Position numbers and translations under genes: made by a program. 64,000 nucleotides of DNA, taken from Achromobacter deleyi (lineage in GTDB: Bacteria; Pseudomonadota; Gammaproteobacteria; Burkholderiales; Burkholderiaceae_B). The notes under the pieces were generated by a model. It searched no databases, was not told the origin of the DNA, and worked only from the letters and a program-made list of their open reading frames with translations. The stretch is taken from positions 1 through 64,000 of the forward strand of contig NZ_CADIJO010000028.1 of NCBI RefSeq assembly GCF_902859705.1, in the 5' to 3' direction. Positions 35,118 to 43,992 of the stretch are shown here, piece after piece (position 1 is the first letter of the stretch; every line of letters begins with the position of its first letter).

Positions 35118-36317
35118 ATGCCCCCAACACTCTCATCCCGCGGCTCCCTGCCGGGCTGGCTCATTCTCATGGGCGCCCTGACGGCAATCGGTCCCTTCGC
35201 CATCGACATGTACCTGCCGGCGTTCCCCACGATCGCGGCGAACCTGGGGGTGCCGCGCGGCGATGTCGAACGCACGCTGGCCGCCTACCTGATCGGCCTG
35301 GCGCTGGCGCAGGTGTTCTACGGCCCCATGGCCGACCGCTTTGGCCGCAAGCCGCCGCTGATGGTGGGCCTCGCGCTCTTCATGATTGCGTCGTTGGGCT
35401 GCGCCCTGGCCGGCTCGGTCGAAGCGCTGACCGGCTGGCGCGTGGTGCAGGCGATGGGCGGCGCGGCCGGCATCGTCATCCCGCGCGCGGTCATTCGCGA
35501 CCACTACGAAACCCACGAAGCCGCGCGCGCGATGTCGCTGCTGATGCTGATCATGGGTCTGGCCCCCATCCTGGCCCCGCTGGCCGGCGGCCAACTGCTC
35601 GCCATCACCAGCTGGCGCAGCCTGTTCTGGGTCATGCTGGCCGGCGGCGCCATGCTGATGACCGCCGTGACCCTCATCATGAAGGAATCACTGGCGCCCG
35701 AACGCGTGGTGCCGCTGCGCTGGCAGACCATCCTGCATAACTACCGGGCGCTGTTCGCCCACCGCGGCTTCATGTCGCACAGCCTGGCCGGCGGCTTTGG
35801 CCAGGCCGGCATGTTCGCCTACATCATCGGCTCGCCGCGCGTCTTCATCGAACTCTACGGTGTCGATCCCAAGTACTACGGCCTGCTGTTCGGCACCAAC
35901 GCCCTGTCGCTCATCATCTGCTCGCAGATCAGCGCGCGCTTGCTGCGCACCCACACCCCGCGCCAATTGCAGCGCCGCGCCCTGACCACGCTGGCCGCGG
36001 CCAGCCTGGCCGCGGTCGGCCTGACCCTGGTCGGCTGGATGACGCTGCCGCTGCTGATGGCCTGCCTGATCTGCTATATGGGCAGCCAGGGCTTCGTCAA
36101 TCCCAATTCGGCAGCGCTGGCGCTGTCGGACCAGGGCAAGCGCCTGGGCGCCGCATCGGCGCTTTTGGGGACGCTTCAATTGTCCTGCGGCGCCCTGGCG
36201 GGTTTTGCCGTCAGCGCCTGGCAGACCGACAGCGCGCTGCCCCTGACGACCACGCTGGCGACCTGCGCCTGCCTGTCCTGGATTTCCGGCCGCGTGGCGC
36301 AATCGCACACCGCCTAG
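35118..36317 (+). CDS. Bcr/CflA family drug-resistance MFS exporter
   Basis: 399 residues from ATG 35118 (an upstream GTG at 35088 is possible). Twelve helices; GALTAIGPFAIDMYLPAFPTIA is the Bcr/CflA N-terminal signature, followed by the MFS loop YGPMADRFGRKPPL. RAVIRDHYETHEAARAMSLLMLIMGLAPILAPLAGG is the drug:H+ antiporter motif C region. It exports bicyclomycin, chloramphenicol or sulfonamide-like compounds in characterised members. Stands upstream of rpmB but has its own transcription. Confidence 0.9.
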   Translation: MPPTLSSRGSLPGWLILMGALTAIGPFAIDMYLPAFPTIAANLGVPRGDVERTLAAYLIGLALAQVFYGPMADRFGRKPPLMVGLALFMIASLGCALAGSVEALTGWRVVQAMGGAAGIVIPRAVIRDHYETHEAARAMSLLMLIMGLAPILAPLAGGQLLAITSWRSLFWVMLAGGAMLMTAVTLIMKESLAPERVVPLRWQTILHNYRALFAHRGFMSHSLAGGFGQAGMFAYIIGSPRVFIELYGVDPKYYGLLFGTNALSLIICSQISARLLRTHTPRQLQRRALTTLAAASLAAVGLTLVGWMTLPLLMACLICYMGSQGFVNPNSAALALSDQGKRLGAASALLGTLQLSCGALAGFAVSAWQTDSALPLTTTLATCACLSWISGRVAQSHTA

Positions 36318-36639
36318 CCCTACCGCTTGATTTGTTTGGCTTTTTCGTATTAGAATCTACGTCTTCACATGAAGTTTCCCGTGCTGGACTACTATGCTTT
36401 GTAGTTCAACACTCTGACCCCCAAACCGCGTTTTGTGCAGGCGGATGGCAGGCAGCGGGTATAAGCACTGGGCGGAATCCCAGGCACCGGGCGAAATCCC
36501 GGTTTTCCAGATTCCCCCTCATCCACTAAGACTGGGTGGCCGGCAGAATGCTGCAGCATGCAGCGTCCACAGCCCGGCGGCTGAAACCCTGTCTACCCCC
36601 CCGGCGATGCGCGCAAGAACGACATAAAGAGGTGCATCC
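36318..36639 (+). other. Long 5' leader of rpmB-rpmG
   Basis: 322 bases without a supported gene. The promoter lies at the left end, giving a leader of about 275 bases. It holds several possible stems, such as the GGGCGGAATCCCAGG and CCGGGCGAAATCCCGG segments (36470-36503) and GCTGCAGCATGCAGC at 36550-36564. No known riboswitch pattern was recognised. Small ORFs at 36332-36529 and 36433-36627 look incidental. Confidence 0.5.
36327..36356 (+). promoter_or_regulatory. Sigma70 promoter of rpmB-rpmG
   Basis: TTGATT (36327-36332), 18-base spacer, TAGAAT (36351-36356), just after the stop of the preceding gene. Confidence 0.6.
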
Positions 36640-36876
36640 ATGGCACGCGTATGCCAAGTGACCGGCAAAGGCCCGATGGTGGGCAACAATGTTTCGCACG
36701 CGAACAACAAGACCAAGCGTCGCTTCCTGCCCAACCTGCAATCGCGCCGGTTCTGGGTTGAAAGCGAAAACCGCTGGGTGCGCCTGCGCGTCTCGGCCAA
36801 GGCCATTCGCACGATCGACAAGAACGGCATCGACGCCGTGCTGGCCGACATGCGTGCCCGCGGCGAACTGGCCTAA
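36640..36876 (+). CDS. rpmB: 50S ribosomal protein L28
   Basis: 78 residues, the standard length. [20 protein letters not shown] and [20 protein letters not shown] are the conserved L28 segments, ending [28 protein letters not shown] precedes the ATG. It forms a transcript with rpmG 37 bases downstream, the usual order in this group. Confidence 0.98.
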   Translation: MARVCQVTGKGPMVGNNVSHANNKTKRRFLPNLQSRRFWVESENRWVRLRVSAKAIRTIDKNGIDAVLADMRARGELA

Positions 36877-36913
36877 TCGGCCCCCCGCCAATCTGACATA
36901 CTAGGAGCACGAC

Positions 36914-37081
36914 ATGGCCAAAGGTATCCGCGAAAAGATCAAGCTCGAGTCGACTGCCGGCACGGGTCATTTCTACACGACCACCAAGAACAAGCGCAAC
37001 ATGCCCGAGAAGATGCTGATCAAGAAATTTGATCCGGTCGCTCGCAAGCACGTGGACTACAAGGAAACCAAGCTGAAGTAA
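36914..37081 (+). CDS. rpmG: 50S ribosomal protein L33
   Basis: 55 residues: [40 protein letters not shown], then [15 protein letters not shown]. This is the Cys-free L33 form common in proteobacteria. TAGGAGCACGAC supplies the ribosome-binding site. A rho-independent terminator follows the TAA. Confidence 0.98.
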   Translation: MAKGIREKIKLESTAGTGHFYTTTKNKRNMPEKMLIKKFDPVARKHVDYKETKLK

Positions 37082-37104
37082 TTCAGCCGGTATTCCGTAA
37101 GTCG

Positions 37105-37133
37105 AAAAGGCCCTGCATCGCAGGGCCTTTTTC
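37105..37133 (+). terminator. Terminator of rpmB-rpmG
   Basis: Stem AAAAGGCCCTGC / GCAGGGCCTTTT with a three-base loop followed by T residues, 24 bases after the rpmG stop. Confidence 0.92.
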
Positions 37134-37300
37134 ATTGGCGCCTGGCGCGGCGCCCCCTTGGCGTTTTTCCCAGGATGGCCCGTTTTCCTTGGCGAGCGGC
37201 GTCGCCCATGCTTCAATTGGGCCGAAACCGACCCCGCGCTGGCCATCGTCACCCTGCCCAGCGCGGCTTCATTCAAGCCCTCCAGCCTGCGATACCCGCC

Positions 37301-38524
37301 ATGCTCCGTCCCTGCCTGACCCTGCTGCGCCGCGCGCTTGCCCCCGCGCTCCTGGCCCTGGCGCTGACTCCGGTCGCGTCCGCCAAAGACACGGAACCGC
37401 CGATCCGCATCGGCGAGATCAACAGCTACAAAGCCATCCCCGCCTTCCTGGGCCCGTACAAAAAAGGCTGGCAACTGGCCGTGGAAGAGGTCAACGCGGC
37501 AGGCGGCGTGCTGGGCCGCAAACTGGAAGTGATCTCGCGCGACGACAACGGCAATCCGGGCGACTCGGTACGCGCGGCGCAAGAACTGCTGGCGCGCGAG
37601 AAAGTGGACCTGCTGTTCGGAGGCTTTTTGTCCAACACCGGACTGGCCCTGACCGACTTTGCCAAGCAGCAGCAGGTGTTCTTCCTGGCCGCCGAGCCGC
37701 TGACGGACAAGATCACCTGGCAGGAAGGCAACCGCTATACGTATCGCCTGCGGCCATCCACCTGGATGCACGTGGCCGCCCTGGCGCCCAAGGCGCTGGC
37801 GCTGCGCAAGAAGCGCTGGGCCATCGTCTACCCCAACTACGAGTACGGACAATCCGCCGTGGCCACCTTCAAGGCCATGATGAAGTCGTTCCAGTCCGAC
37901 GTCGAATTCGTCGCCGAGCAGGCCGTGCCGCTGGGCAAGGTGGACGCGGGTGCCGTGGTGCAGGCGCTGGCGGACGCCAAGCCGGACGCGATCTTCAACG
38001 TGCTGTTCGCCGCCGACCTGACGCGCTTCGTGCGCGAAGGCAACACCCGCGGCCTGTTCGAAAACCGCGCCGTGGTCTCGGTGCTGTCCGGCGAACCCGA
38101 ATACCTGGAACCCCTGGGCGCCGACACGCCCACCGGCTGGATCGTCACCGGCTACCCCTGGTACGCCATCGACACCCCGGCCAACAAGACCTTCGTCGAG
38201 GCCTACCGCAAGCGCTACAACGAAACGCCCAAGGTCGGCTCGGTGGTCGGCTACGCCTCACTCATGTCGATCGCCCAGGGCCTGAAGGCCGCGGGCCAGG
38301 TCGACACCGAAAAACTCGTCGACGCCTTCGCCGGCCTGAAGGTGGATACCCCCTACGGCCCCATCCAGTACCGCAAGATCGACCACCAGTCGACCATGGG
38401 CGTGTACGTCGGCGTCACGGCCGTGGAAGACGGCAAGGGCATCATGAAGGACTTCGCCTATATCGACGGCGCCCGCCTGCAGCCGCAGGACGAACAAGTG
38501 CGCAAGATGCGCCCGGCCCACTGA
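37301..38524 (+). CDS. Branched-chain amino-acid type ABC substrate-binding protein
   Basis: 407 residues from ATG 37301; the open frame starts upstream but the signal MLRPCLTLLRRALAPALLAL fixes this start. Cleavage near ASAKDTE. Leu/Ile/Val-binding fold (Peripla_BP_6): IRIGEINSYKAIPAFLGPYKKGW, EEVNAAGGVLGRKLEVISRD, and GGFLSNTGLALTDFAKQQQV. Members bind amino acids, amides, urea or aromatic acids; ligand unknown. It leads a three-gene operon with a fused permease and one ATPase. Confidence 0.88.
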   Translation: MLRPCLTLLRRALAPALLALALTPVASAKDTEPPIRIGEINSYKAIPAFLGPYKKGWQLAVEEVNAAGGVLGRKLEVISRDDNGNPGDSVRAAQELLAREKVDLLFGGFLSNTGLALTDFAKQQQVFFLAAEPLTDKITWQEGNRYTYRLRPSTWMHVAALAPKALALRKKRWAIVYPNYEYGQSAVATFKAMMKSFQSDVEFVAEQAVPLGKVDAGAVVQALADAKPDAIFNVLFAADLTRFVREGNTRGLFENRAVVSVLSGEPEYLEPLGADTPTGWIVTGYPWYAIDTPANKTFVEAYRKRYNETPKVGSVVGYASLMSIAQGLKAAGQVDTEKLVDAFAGLKVDTPYGPIQYRKIDHQSTMGVYVGVTAVEDGKGIMKDFAYIDGARLQPQDEQVRKMRPAH

Positions 38525-38537
38525 CGCGCCGGCCCCG

Positions 38538-40415
38538 ATGAGCCTGTCCGGGCTGCTCTCGCAGCTGCTCAACGGCCTGGCCGACGCCAGCGCGCTGTTC
38601 CTGGTGGCCGCCGGCCTGTCGCTGATCTTCGGCGTCACACGGGTGGTGAATTTCGCGCACGGCTCGTTCTACATGCTGGGCGTGTACCTGGCGTGGACCT
38701 TCACCCGCTATTTCGGCGACGGCCCGGGCTACTGGGCCGGCCTGCTGCTGGCGGCGCTGGCCACCGGCCTGGTCGGCGCGGCCGCCGAACTGCTGGTGCT
38801 CAAGCGCCTGTACCGCGCCCCCGAACTGTTCCAGCTGCTGGCCACTTTTGCCCTGGTGCTGGTCATCGGCGATGCCGCGCTGGCGCTGTGGGGGCCTGAA
38901 GACCTGTTCTCGGCACGCGCGCCGGGCCTGTCCGGCGCCGTCGACATCCTGGGCCGCCGCTTTCCCCAATACGACCTGCTGCTGATCGCCGCCGGCCCCG
39001 TGGTGCTGGGCCTGCTGTGGCTGCTGCTGCTGCGCACCCGCTGGGGCCGCCTGCTGCGCGCCGCGGCCGAAAACCGCGACATGCTGGCCGCGCTGGGCGT
39101 CAACCAGGCTTGGCTGTTCACGTCCGCCTTCACCCTGGGCGCCTTCCTGGCCGGGCTGGGCGGCGCGCTGGCCGCGCCGCGCGTGCCCGCCACGCTGGGG
39201 CTGGACCTGGAAATCATCGCCAGCGCCTTCGTGGTCGTGGTGGTGGGCGGGCTGGGCTCGATTCCCGGCGCCTTCCTGGCAGCGCTGCTGATCTGCTGCG
39301 TCAAGGCCGTGTTCGTCTTCATCGGCCAGGTGCAGATCGGGCCGTGGGCCTTCAACCTGTCCAAGCTGACCTTGCTGGCCGAGTTCGCCGTCATGGCGGT
39401 GGTGCTGGTGGCGCGCCCCTGGGGCCTGCTCGGCAAGCCGCCCGCGCCGTCGTCGCAGGCCCCGGCCGCCGAGCCGCCCATCGCCCCCGCCGGCCGCCGC
39501 GTGCGGCTGGCCTATGGCGTGCTGCTGGCGTTGTTGGTGCTGGCGCCGCTGGCGGCCGCGCAATGGCCCTACCTGGGCATTCTCTTGACCGAAGTGCTGA
39601 TCGCCGCCCTGTTCGCGGCCAGCCTGCATTTCCTGACCGGGCTGGCCGGCATGACCACCTTCGGCCACGCCGCCTGGTTCGGCCTGGGCGCCTACGGCGC
39701 GGCGCTGCTCCTGAAAATGGCGGCGCTGCCGATGGAAGCCGCGCTGTTGCTGGGCCCCTTCGCGGCCGCGCTGGGCGCGCTGCTGTTCGGCTGGTTCTGC
39801 GTGCGCCTGTCGGGCGTGTACCTGGCCATGCTGACCCTGGCGGTGGCGCAGATCCTGTGGGCAACGGCCTATCAGTGGGACGACGTGACCGGCGGCAGCA
39901 ACGGCCTGATCGGCCTGTGGCCTTCGCGCTGGCTGACCCAAGGGCCGGGCTTCTATTACGTGACGCTGGCGCTGTGCGTGCTGGGCGTCTGGTGGCTGCG
40001 GCGGCTGGCGTTTGCGCCGTTGGGCTACGCCCTGCGCGGCGTGCGCGATTCCGCCTTGCGGGCCGAGGCGCTGGGCATGGATACGCGCCGCATCCAATGG
40101 GCGGGCTTTGTCGCGGCCTCGCTGGCGGCGGGGCTGGCGGGCTCGCTGTATGCGTTCTCGAAGGGCAGCATCGCCCCCGATGCGCTCAGCGTCAGCCGCT
40201 CGGTCGATGGGCTGGTGATGGTACTGCTGGGCGGTCTGCAGACGCTGGCCGGCCCGTTGGTCGGCGCCGCGGCCTACACCTGGCTGCAGGACGTGGCGGC
40301 CCGCAGCACCGAATACTGGCACGCGGTATTGGGCCTGGCCATCCTGGCGCTGGTCATGCTCTTTCCCGAAGGCCTGGCCGGCGCGGCCCGGCGCCTGCGC
40401 CGGAGGTCCGCATGA
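38538..40415 (+). CDS. Fused LivH-LivM ABC permease
   Basis: 625 residues, twice the normal size. Residues 1 to about 295 are a LivH permease (GLSLIFGVTRVVNFAHGSFY), a Pro/Ala-rich linker (SSQAPAAEPPIAPAGRR) follows, and residues from about 325 are a LivM permease (TTFGHAAWFGLGAYGAALL, RLSGVYLAMLTLAVAQILW, DVTGGSNGLIGLWP). The two halves would build the transmembrane channel as one chain. ATGA overlap with the ATPase gene. The binding protein is encoded just upstream. Confidence 0.92.
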   Translation: MSLSGLLSQLLNGLADASALFLVAAGLSLIFGVTRVVNFAHGSFYMLGVYLAWTFTRYFGDGPGYWAGLLLAALATGLVGAAAELLVLKRLYRAPELFQLLATFALVLVIGDAALALWGPEDLFSARAPGLSGAVDILGRRFPQYDLLLIAAGPVVLGLLWLLLLRTRWGRLLRAAAENRDMLAALGVNQAWLFTSAFTLGAFLAGLGGALAAPRVPATLGLDLEIIASAFVVVVVGGLGSIPGAFLAALLICCVKAVFVFIGQVQIGPWAFNLSKLTLLAEFAVMAVVLVARPWGLLGKPPAPSSQAPAAEPPIAPAGRRVRLAYGVLLALLVLAPLAAAQWPYLGILLTEVLIAALFAASLHFLTGLAGMTTFGHAAWFGLGAYGAALLLKMAALPMEAALLLGPFAAALGALLFGWFCVRLSGVYLAMLTLAVAQILWATAYQWDDVTGGSNGLIGLWPSRWLTQGPGFYYVTLALCVLGVWWLRRLAFAPLGYALRGVRDSALRAEALGMDTRRIQWAGFVAASLAAGLAGSLYAFSKGSIAPDALSVSRSVDGLVMVLLGGLQTLAGPLVGAAAYTWLQDVAARSTEYWHAVLGLAILALVMLFPEGLAGAARRLRRRSA

Positions 40416-41170
40416 GCGCCCCCCTGCTCCAGGTGCGCCACCTGCGCAAGTCGTTCGGTGGCATCGATGCGCTAGCCGACGTCTCGTTCGACCTGGACGC
40501 CGGCCAGATGCTGGCGCTGATCGGCCCGAACGGCGCCGGCAAATCCACCTGCTTCAATGCGCTGGGCGGCCAATTGCGCCCCGATGCCGGATCCGTGCGC
40601 CTGGACGGCCAGGAACTGGTGGGCCTGGCGGCCGGCCGGATCTGCCGGCTGGGCGTGGGCCGCACGTTTCAAACCGCCGCCACCTTCCGTTCGATGACCG
40701 TGCTGGAAAACGTGCAGACCGCGCTGCTGTCGCGCGACCGCCTGCTGTTTCGCCCCTGGCGCCGCGCCGCCGCGCATGCGGTCGACGAAGCCCACGCCCT
40801 GCTGGCGCAGGTGCAGATGGCCAGTCAGGCCGCCACACCCTGCGGCGTGCTGGCCTACGGCGAGGTCAAGCGGGTGGAACTGGCCATGGCGCTGGCCCAC
40901 CGGCCACGCCTGCTGCTGATGGACGAACCCACCGCCGGCATGGCCACCAACGAACGCCATGCGCTGATGCGCCTGACACGCGAATTGGCCGATACCCAAC
41001 GCATGGCGGTTCTGTTCACCGAACACAGCCTGGATGTCGTCTTCAAGCATGCCGATCGCATCGCGGTGCTGGTGCGCGGCAGCCTGCTGGCCGAAGGCCC
41101 GCCCGCCGCCATCGCGGCCGACGAACGAGTCAAGGCCGCCTACCTGGGTACCGAATCGCCGCACCCTTGA
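40412..41170 (+). CDS. LivG-type ABC transporter ATP-binding protein
   Basis: 252 residues; the ATG overlaps the permease stop (ATGA). Walker A GPNGAGKSTCFNALGG, signature variant LAYGEVKRVELAMALA where LSGGQ reads LAYGE as usual in LivG relatives, Walker B LLLMDEPTAGM. LivG proteins normally pair with LivF, but no LivF gene follows; the next gene is a transporter on the other strand. It may act as a homodimer or use LivF from another locus. Confidence 0.92.
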   Translation: MSAPLLQVRHLRKSFGGIDALADVSFDLDAGQMLALIGPNGAGKSTCFNALGGQLRPDAGSVRLDGQELVGLAAGRICRLGVGRTFQTAATFRSMTVLENVQTALLSRDRLLFRPWRRAAAHAVDEAHALLAQVQMASQAATPCGVLAYGEVKRVELAMALAHRPRLLLMDEPTAGMATNERHALMRLTRELADTQRMAVLFTEHSLDVVFKHADRIAVLVRGSLLAEGPPAAIAADERVKAAYLGTESPHP

Positions 41171-41183
41171 GGCGCGCCTGCGC

Positions 41184-42995
41184 TCAACCGCCAGACTGCG
41201 GGCTGTCCGGCTGGCATTCCCAGAACACCTTGGCCTGGCAGCCTGCGCAGATACCGCGGTCCAGTTTGGCGTAGATGGCGTGCAGCGCCGTGGCCTTGTC
41301 GGGAAACACGTGGTCCGCGCCCAGCCTGCCCAGAAAGCCCGTGCGGCGCCACATGGCCAGCACTTCGGGCCGCGGCCGATGGAAATACAGGTCGCCGCCC
41401 ATGGCGCGGCGCGCCGCCAGTTCGTCTTCCCAGACCTGGGCGCCGGCCAGGTCGATGAAGTTCATGCTCTTGGCCATGACCAGCAGATGCCGTGGCGCAT
41501 CCGGCCCCGTGCGCAATTCCTGCAAGCGCTGCGCCACATGCGCGGCGGCGCCGAAATAGACCGATCCTTCCATGCGCAGCAGCTTGAGCTGCGGGCATTC
41601 CGGCAGCGTATCGGGCGATGCATCCCCTGCGCCATTGCGCGGCGCCTCCAGCACCACGAAGCGGCGGTCCAGCCCGCGCGAATCGAAGCCCATCGTGCGC
41701 ATCGCTGGCCGCGAGGTGCGGTGCAGATACACCATCAGCGACAGCACGGTGCCCAGCAAGATGGCCACTTCCATGCGAATGGTGACGGTGGCGGCCAATG
41801 TGGCCGCGGCGATCGCGCTTTCACCCGGCTGCGTGCGGATCAACTGCCGCCAGCGCGGCACGTCCAGCAAGGTCCAGGCCACCAGCAACAGCAGGCCGGC
41901 AATGGCCGCATGGGGAATCTGCGCCAGCAGGGGTCCGGTCAGCGCCACCAGCGCCATCAACAGCAAGGCCGAAAACACCGAGGCCAGCGGTGTGCGGGCG
42001 CCCGCCTCGAAATTGGGAATCGAGCGGTTCAACGAGCCGCAGGACAGATAGCAGGAAAAGAATCCCCCCACCACGTTCGACAGCCCCTGCCCGACGAATT
42101 CACGGTTGGCGTCGATGCGCTGGCCCGAACGCGCAGCCACCGCCTTGGCGATGGAAATCGACTGCGCCAGGGCCACGATGGTCAACGCAAACGCCAGGCT
42201 GAGCAGGTCGGGCAACGCACGCCAATCGACGCTGGGCACATGGAATGGCGGCCAGGGTTGCGCCAGGTCGCCCAGCACCGGCACCGGCGCCGCGCCGTGC
42301 TGCGCCGTCAGGGCATTGAACGCGACCGCGGCCAGCGCCCCCGCTGCCAGGCCCGCCAGCATGTAGGGCTTGCGCTTGTCCCAGCGCTTGACCAGCAACG
42401 CGCACACCAGCGTCACGGCCGTCACCAGCACCGCACCCACCTGGATCTGATCGGCGTTGGCCGCCACGCTGGCCAGCAGCGTGCCGGCCCCGTGCGAAGC
42501 GGGCGCCGGCAAACCGAGCGCATCTTTCAGCGCATGCACCGCAATCAGCAGGGCCGCACCGCTGGTGAAACCGAACAGCGCCGACGGCGAAATGAAATGC
42601 GCCAGCGAGCCCAGGCGCAGGGCGCCCACCAGCCACTGCATCAGCCCGACCAGCACCGTCACGGCCAGCGCTAGCTCGATATAGCCGGGGCTGCCCGCCA
42701 CCGCCAGCGGCGTCAGCACCGCGAACAGCGCCAGCGAATTCGCATTCGTGGGACCGGACATGACGTGGCGGCTCGAGCCGAACAGCGCCGCGACAATAGA
42801 GGGCACGATGGCCGAATACAGGCCGTATTGCGGCGGCAATCCCGCCAGCGTGGCGAACGCGACGCCCTGCGGCAGCACCAGCAAGGCGCCCAGCAGGCCG
42901 GCGGCCAGGTCCGCGCGCAGCGTCACGGCGCCCACTTCCGGCACCCAATCGCCAAACATGCGCGTCAGCCACGCCCTGCGTCCTACCGCCCCCAT
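41184..42995 (-). CDS. SulP family inorganic/organic anion transporter with STAS domain
   Basis: 603 residues from ATG 42995 (GGGGTGGGG upstream). Membrane part of about 11-13 helices with DLAAGLLGALLVLPQGVAFATLAGLPPQYGLY, the SulP N-terminal mark, and GLSNVVGGFFSCYLSCGSLNRS near the anion-binding site. The C-terminal STAS domain covers about 455-570 (LRMEGSVYFGAAAHVAQRLQ). The last 20 residues carry a small Cys set (CAGCQAKVFWEC) not typical of SulP. It lies 37 bases after the phosphonopyruvate hydrolase gene on the same strand and may share its transcript; a carboxylate or phosphonate substrate is inferred only. Confidence 0.88.
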   Translation of the reverse strand: MGAVGRRAWLTRMFGDWVPEVGAVTLRADLAAGLLGALLVLPQGVAFATLAGLPPQYGLYSAIVPSIVAALFGSSRHVMSGPTNANSLALFAVLTPLAVAGSPGYIELALAVTVLVGLMQWLVGALRLGSLAHFISPSALFGFTSGAALLIAVHALKDALGLPAPASHGAGTLLASVAANADQIQVGAVLVTAVTLVCALLVKRWDKRKPYMLAGLAAGALAAVAFNALTAQHGAAPVPVLGDLAQPWPPFHVPSVDWRALPDLLSLAFALTIVALAQSISIAKAVAARSGQRIDANREFVGQGLSNVVGGFFSCYLSCGSLNRSIPNFEAGARTPLASVFSALLLMALVALTGPLLAQIPHAAIAGLLLLVAWTLLDVPRWRQLIRTQPGESAIAAATLAATVTIRMEVAILLGTVLSLMVYLHRTSRPAMRTMGFDSRGLDRRFVVLEAPRNGAGDASPDTLPECPQLKLLRMEGSVYFGAAAHVAQRLQELRTGPDAPRHLLVMAKSMNFIDLAGAQVWEDELAARRAMGGDLYFHRPRPEVLAMWRRTGFLGRLGADHVFPDKATALHAIYAKLDRGICAGCQAKVFWECQPDSPQSGG

Positions 42996-43032
42996 TGCCC
43001 CACCCCTGTTTTTTCTTCGAATGGCGGCGCGT

Positions 43033-43905
43033 TCATCGCAGGAACTTGCGTTCCAGCTCGCGCATGCCCGCATCGCCTTGAAGGGCGATGATATCGCGCA
43101 CCGTCGGCAAAGCCGCGTCCACGGCATGGATGCCGCCATCCTGCCGGATGCGGGCAAACACGTCGCGCATGGCCCCCACGGCCGCGCGGATCGCATGGTT
43201 GCCGTAGATCACCAGGCCGACTTTGCCCAGCGCCTGAATGTCGGCCTCGCGCAGTTGCGGGTAGGCCGTGGGCACCAGCACCAGCGGCACCCGGCCCTGC
43301 CAGGCCGCGATGAAGGCCAGCACTTCGTCGGGCGTGGTCTGCTTGGAATGGATCAGGATGGCGTCGGCGCCGGCGGCTTCATAAGCCGTGGCGCGCGCCA
43401 GCGCCTCGGCCTGGCCCAGGCCGGCGATCAGTGCCTCGGTGCGCGCAATGACGCAGAAATCCGGGTCGCGGCGCGCGGCGCAGGCCGCTTCGATCTTGCC
43501 CTGGAATTCTTCCGTGCGCACCAGTTCCTGGCGGCCGTCGGCGCGCAGGCTGGTGTCCTTGGGAAAGGTCTTGTCTTCCATCACCACGGCCGATACGCCC
43601 GCCGCTTCGTATTGCGGCACGGCGTAGGCCACGTTGATGGCATTGCCGAAACCCGTGTCGATGTCCGCAATGACCGGGATATCGACGACGGCGGCGATGG
43701 CCCGCATCATGTCCAGATGCAGGCCGGCCGACAGGATGTTGGCGTCCGGCACCGCATAGCTGGCCGACAGTTCGAATCCGCTGCCCCAGATCGCGTCGAA
43801 TCCCGCGTCGGCCGCCAGCCTGGCCGACAAGGGATTGTGCGCCGACATGGCGTGCATCAGGGTGGCATGCTGCAGTTGCTGGCGAAAACGGGCGTTGCGG
43901 GACAT
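43033..43905 (-). CDS. palA: Phosphonopyruvate hydrolase (PEP mutase / isocitrate lyase superfamily)
   Basis: 290 residues from ATG 43905. The fold is that of PEP mutase, with IWGSGFELSASYAVPDANIL, DIDTGFGN and EDK at 110-112. The discriminating motif reads EDKTFPKDTSL: Thr118 replaces the Asn of PEP mutase (EDK-x5-NS), as recalled for phosphonopyruvate hydrolase of Variovorax sp. Pal2 (PalA, Thr118). GADAILIHSKQTTPDEVLAF and VLVPTAYPQL also follow PalA closely from memory. It would cleave the C-P bond of phosphonopyruvate to pyruvate and phosphate, letting the cell use phosphonoalanine. No phosphonoalanine transaminase gene is adjacent; the SulP gene is. Confidence 0.88.
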   Translation of the reverse strand: MSRNARFRQQLQHATLMHAMSAHNPLSARLAADAGFDAIWGSGFELSASYAVPDANILSAGLHLDMMRAIAAVVDIPVIADIDTGFGNAINVAYAVPQYEAAGVSAVVMEDKTFPKDTSLRADGRQELVRTEEFQGKIEAACAARRDPDFCVIARTEALIAGLGQAEALARATAYEAAGADAILIHSKQTTPDEVLAFIAAWQGRVPLVLVPTAYPQLREADIQALGKVGLVIYGNHAIRAAVGAMRDVFARIRQDGGIHAVDAALPTVRDIIALQGDAGMRELERKFLR

Positions 43906-43992
43906 GGAGGAGCAACCTGAAGATCCGGCGCACAGTGCCCCGGCCAAGGCATTTTTTACACTAAATGCCTCGCCCGCTCTTCGATATTGCCG

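Noticed and set aside
36332-36627. Small ORFs in the rpmB leader
   Set aside because: They overlap each other, lack ribosome-binding sites and cross the likely leader RNA.
36318-36639. TPP, cobalamin or SAH riboswitch in the rpmB leader
   Set aside because: The conserved boxes of those classes are absent, and ribosomal protein genes are not their targets.
38442-40322. 626-codon open frame antisense to the Liv permease
   Set aside because: Composition is Gln/Arg/Gly/His repeats; the sense permease is unmistakable.
43033-43905. Reading the enzyme as methylisocitrate lyase or PEP mutase
   Set aside because: The motif has Thr118 in EDKTFPKDTS, not the NS of PEP mutase, and lacks the KKCGH motif of isocitrate/methylisocitrate lyases.
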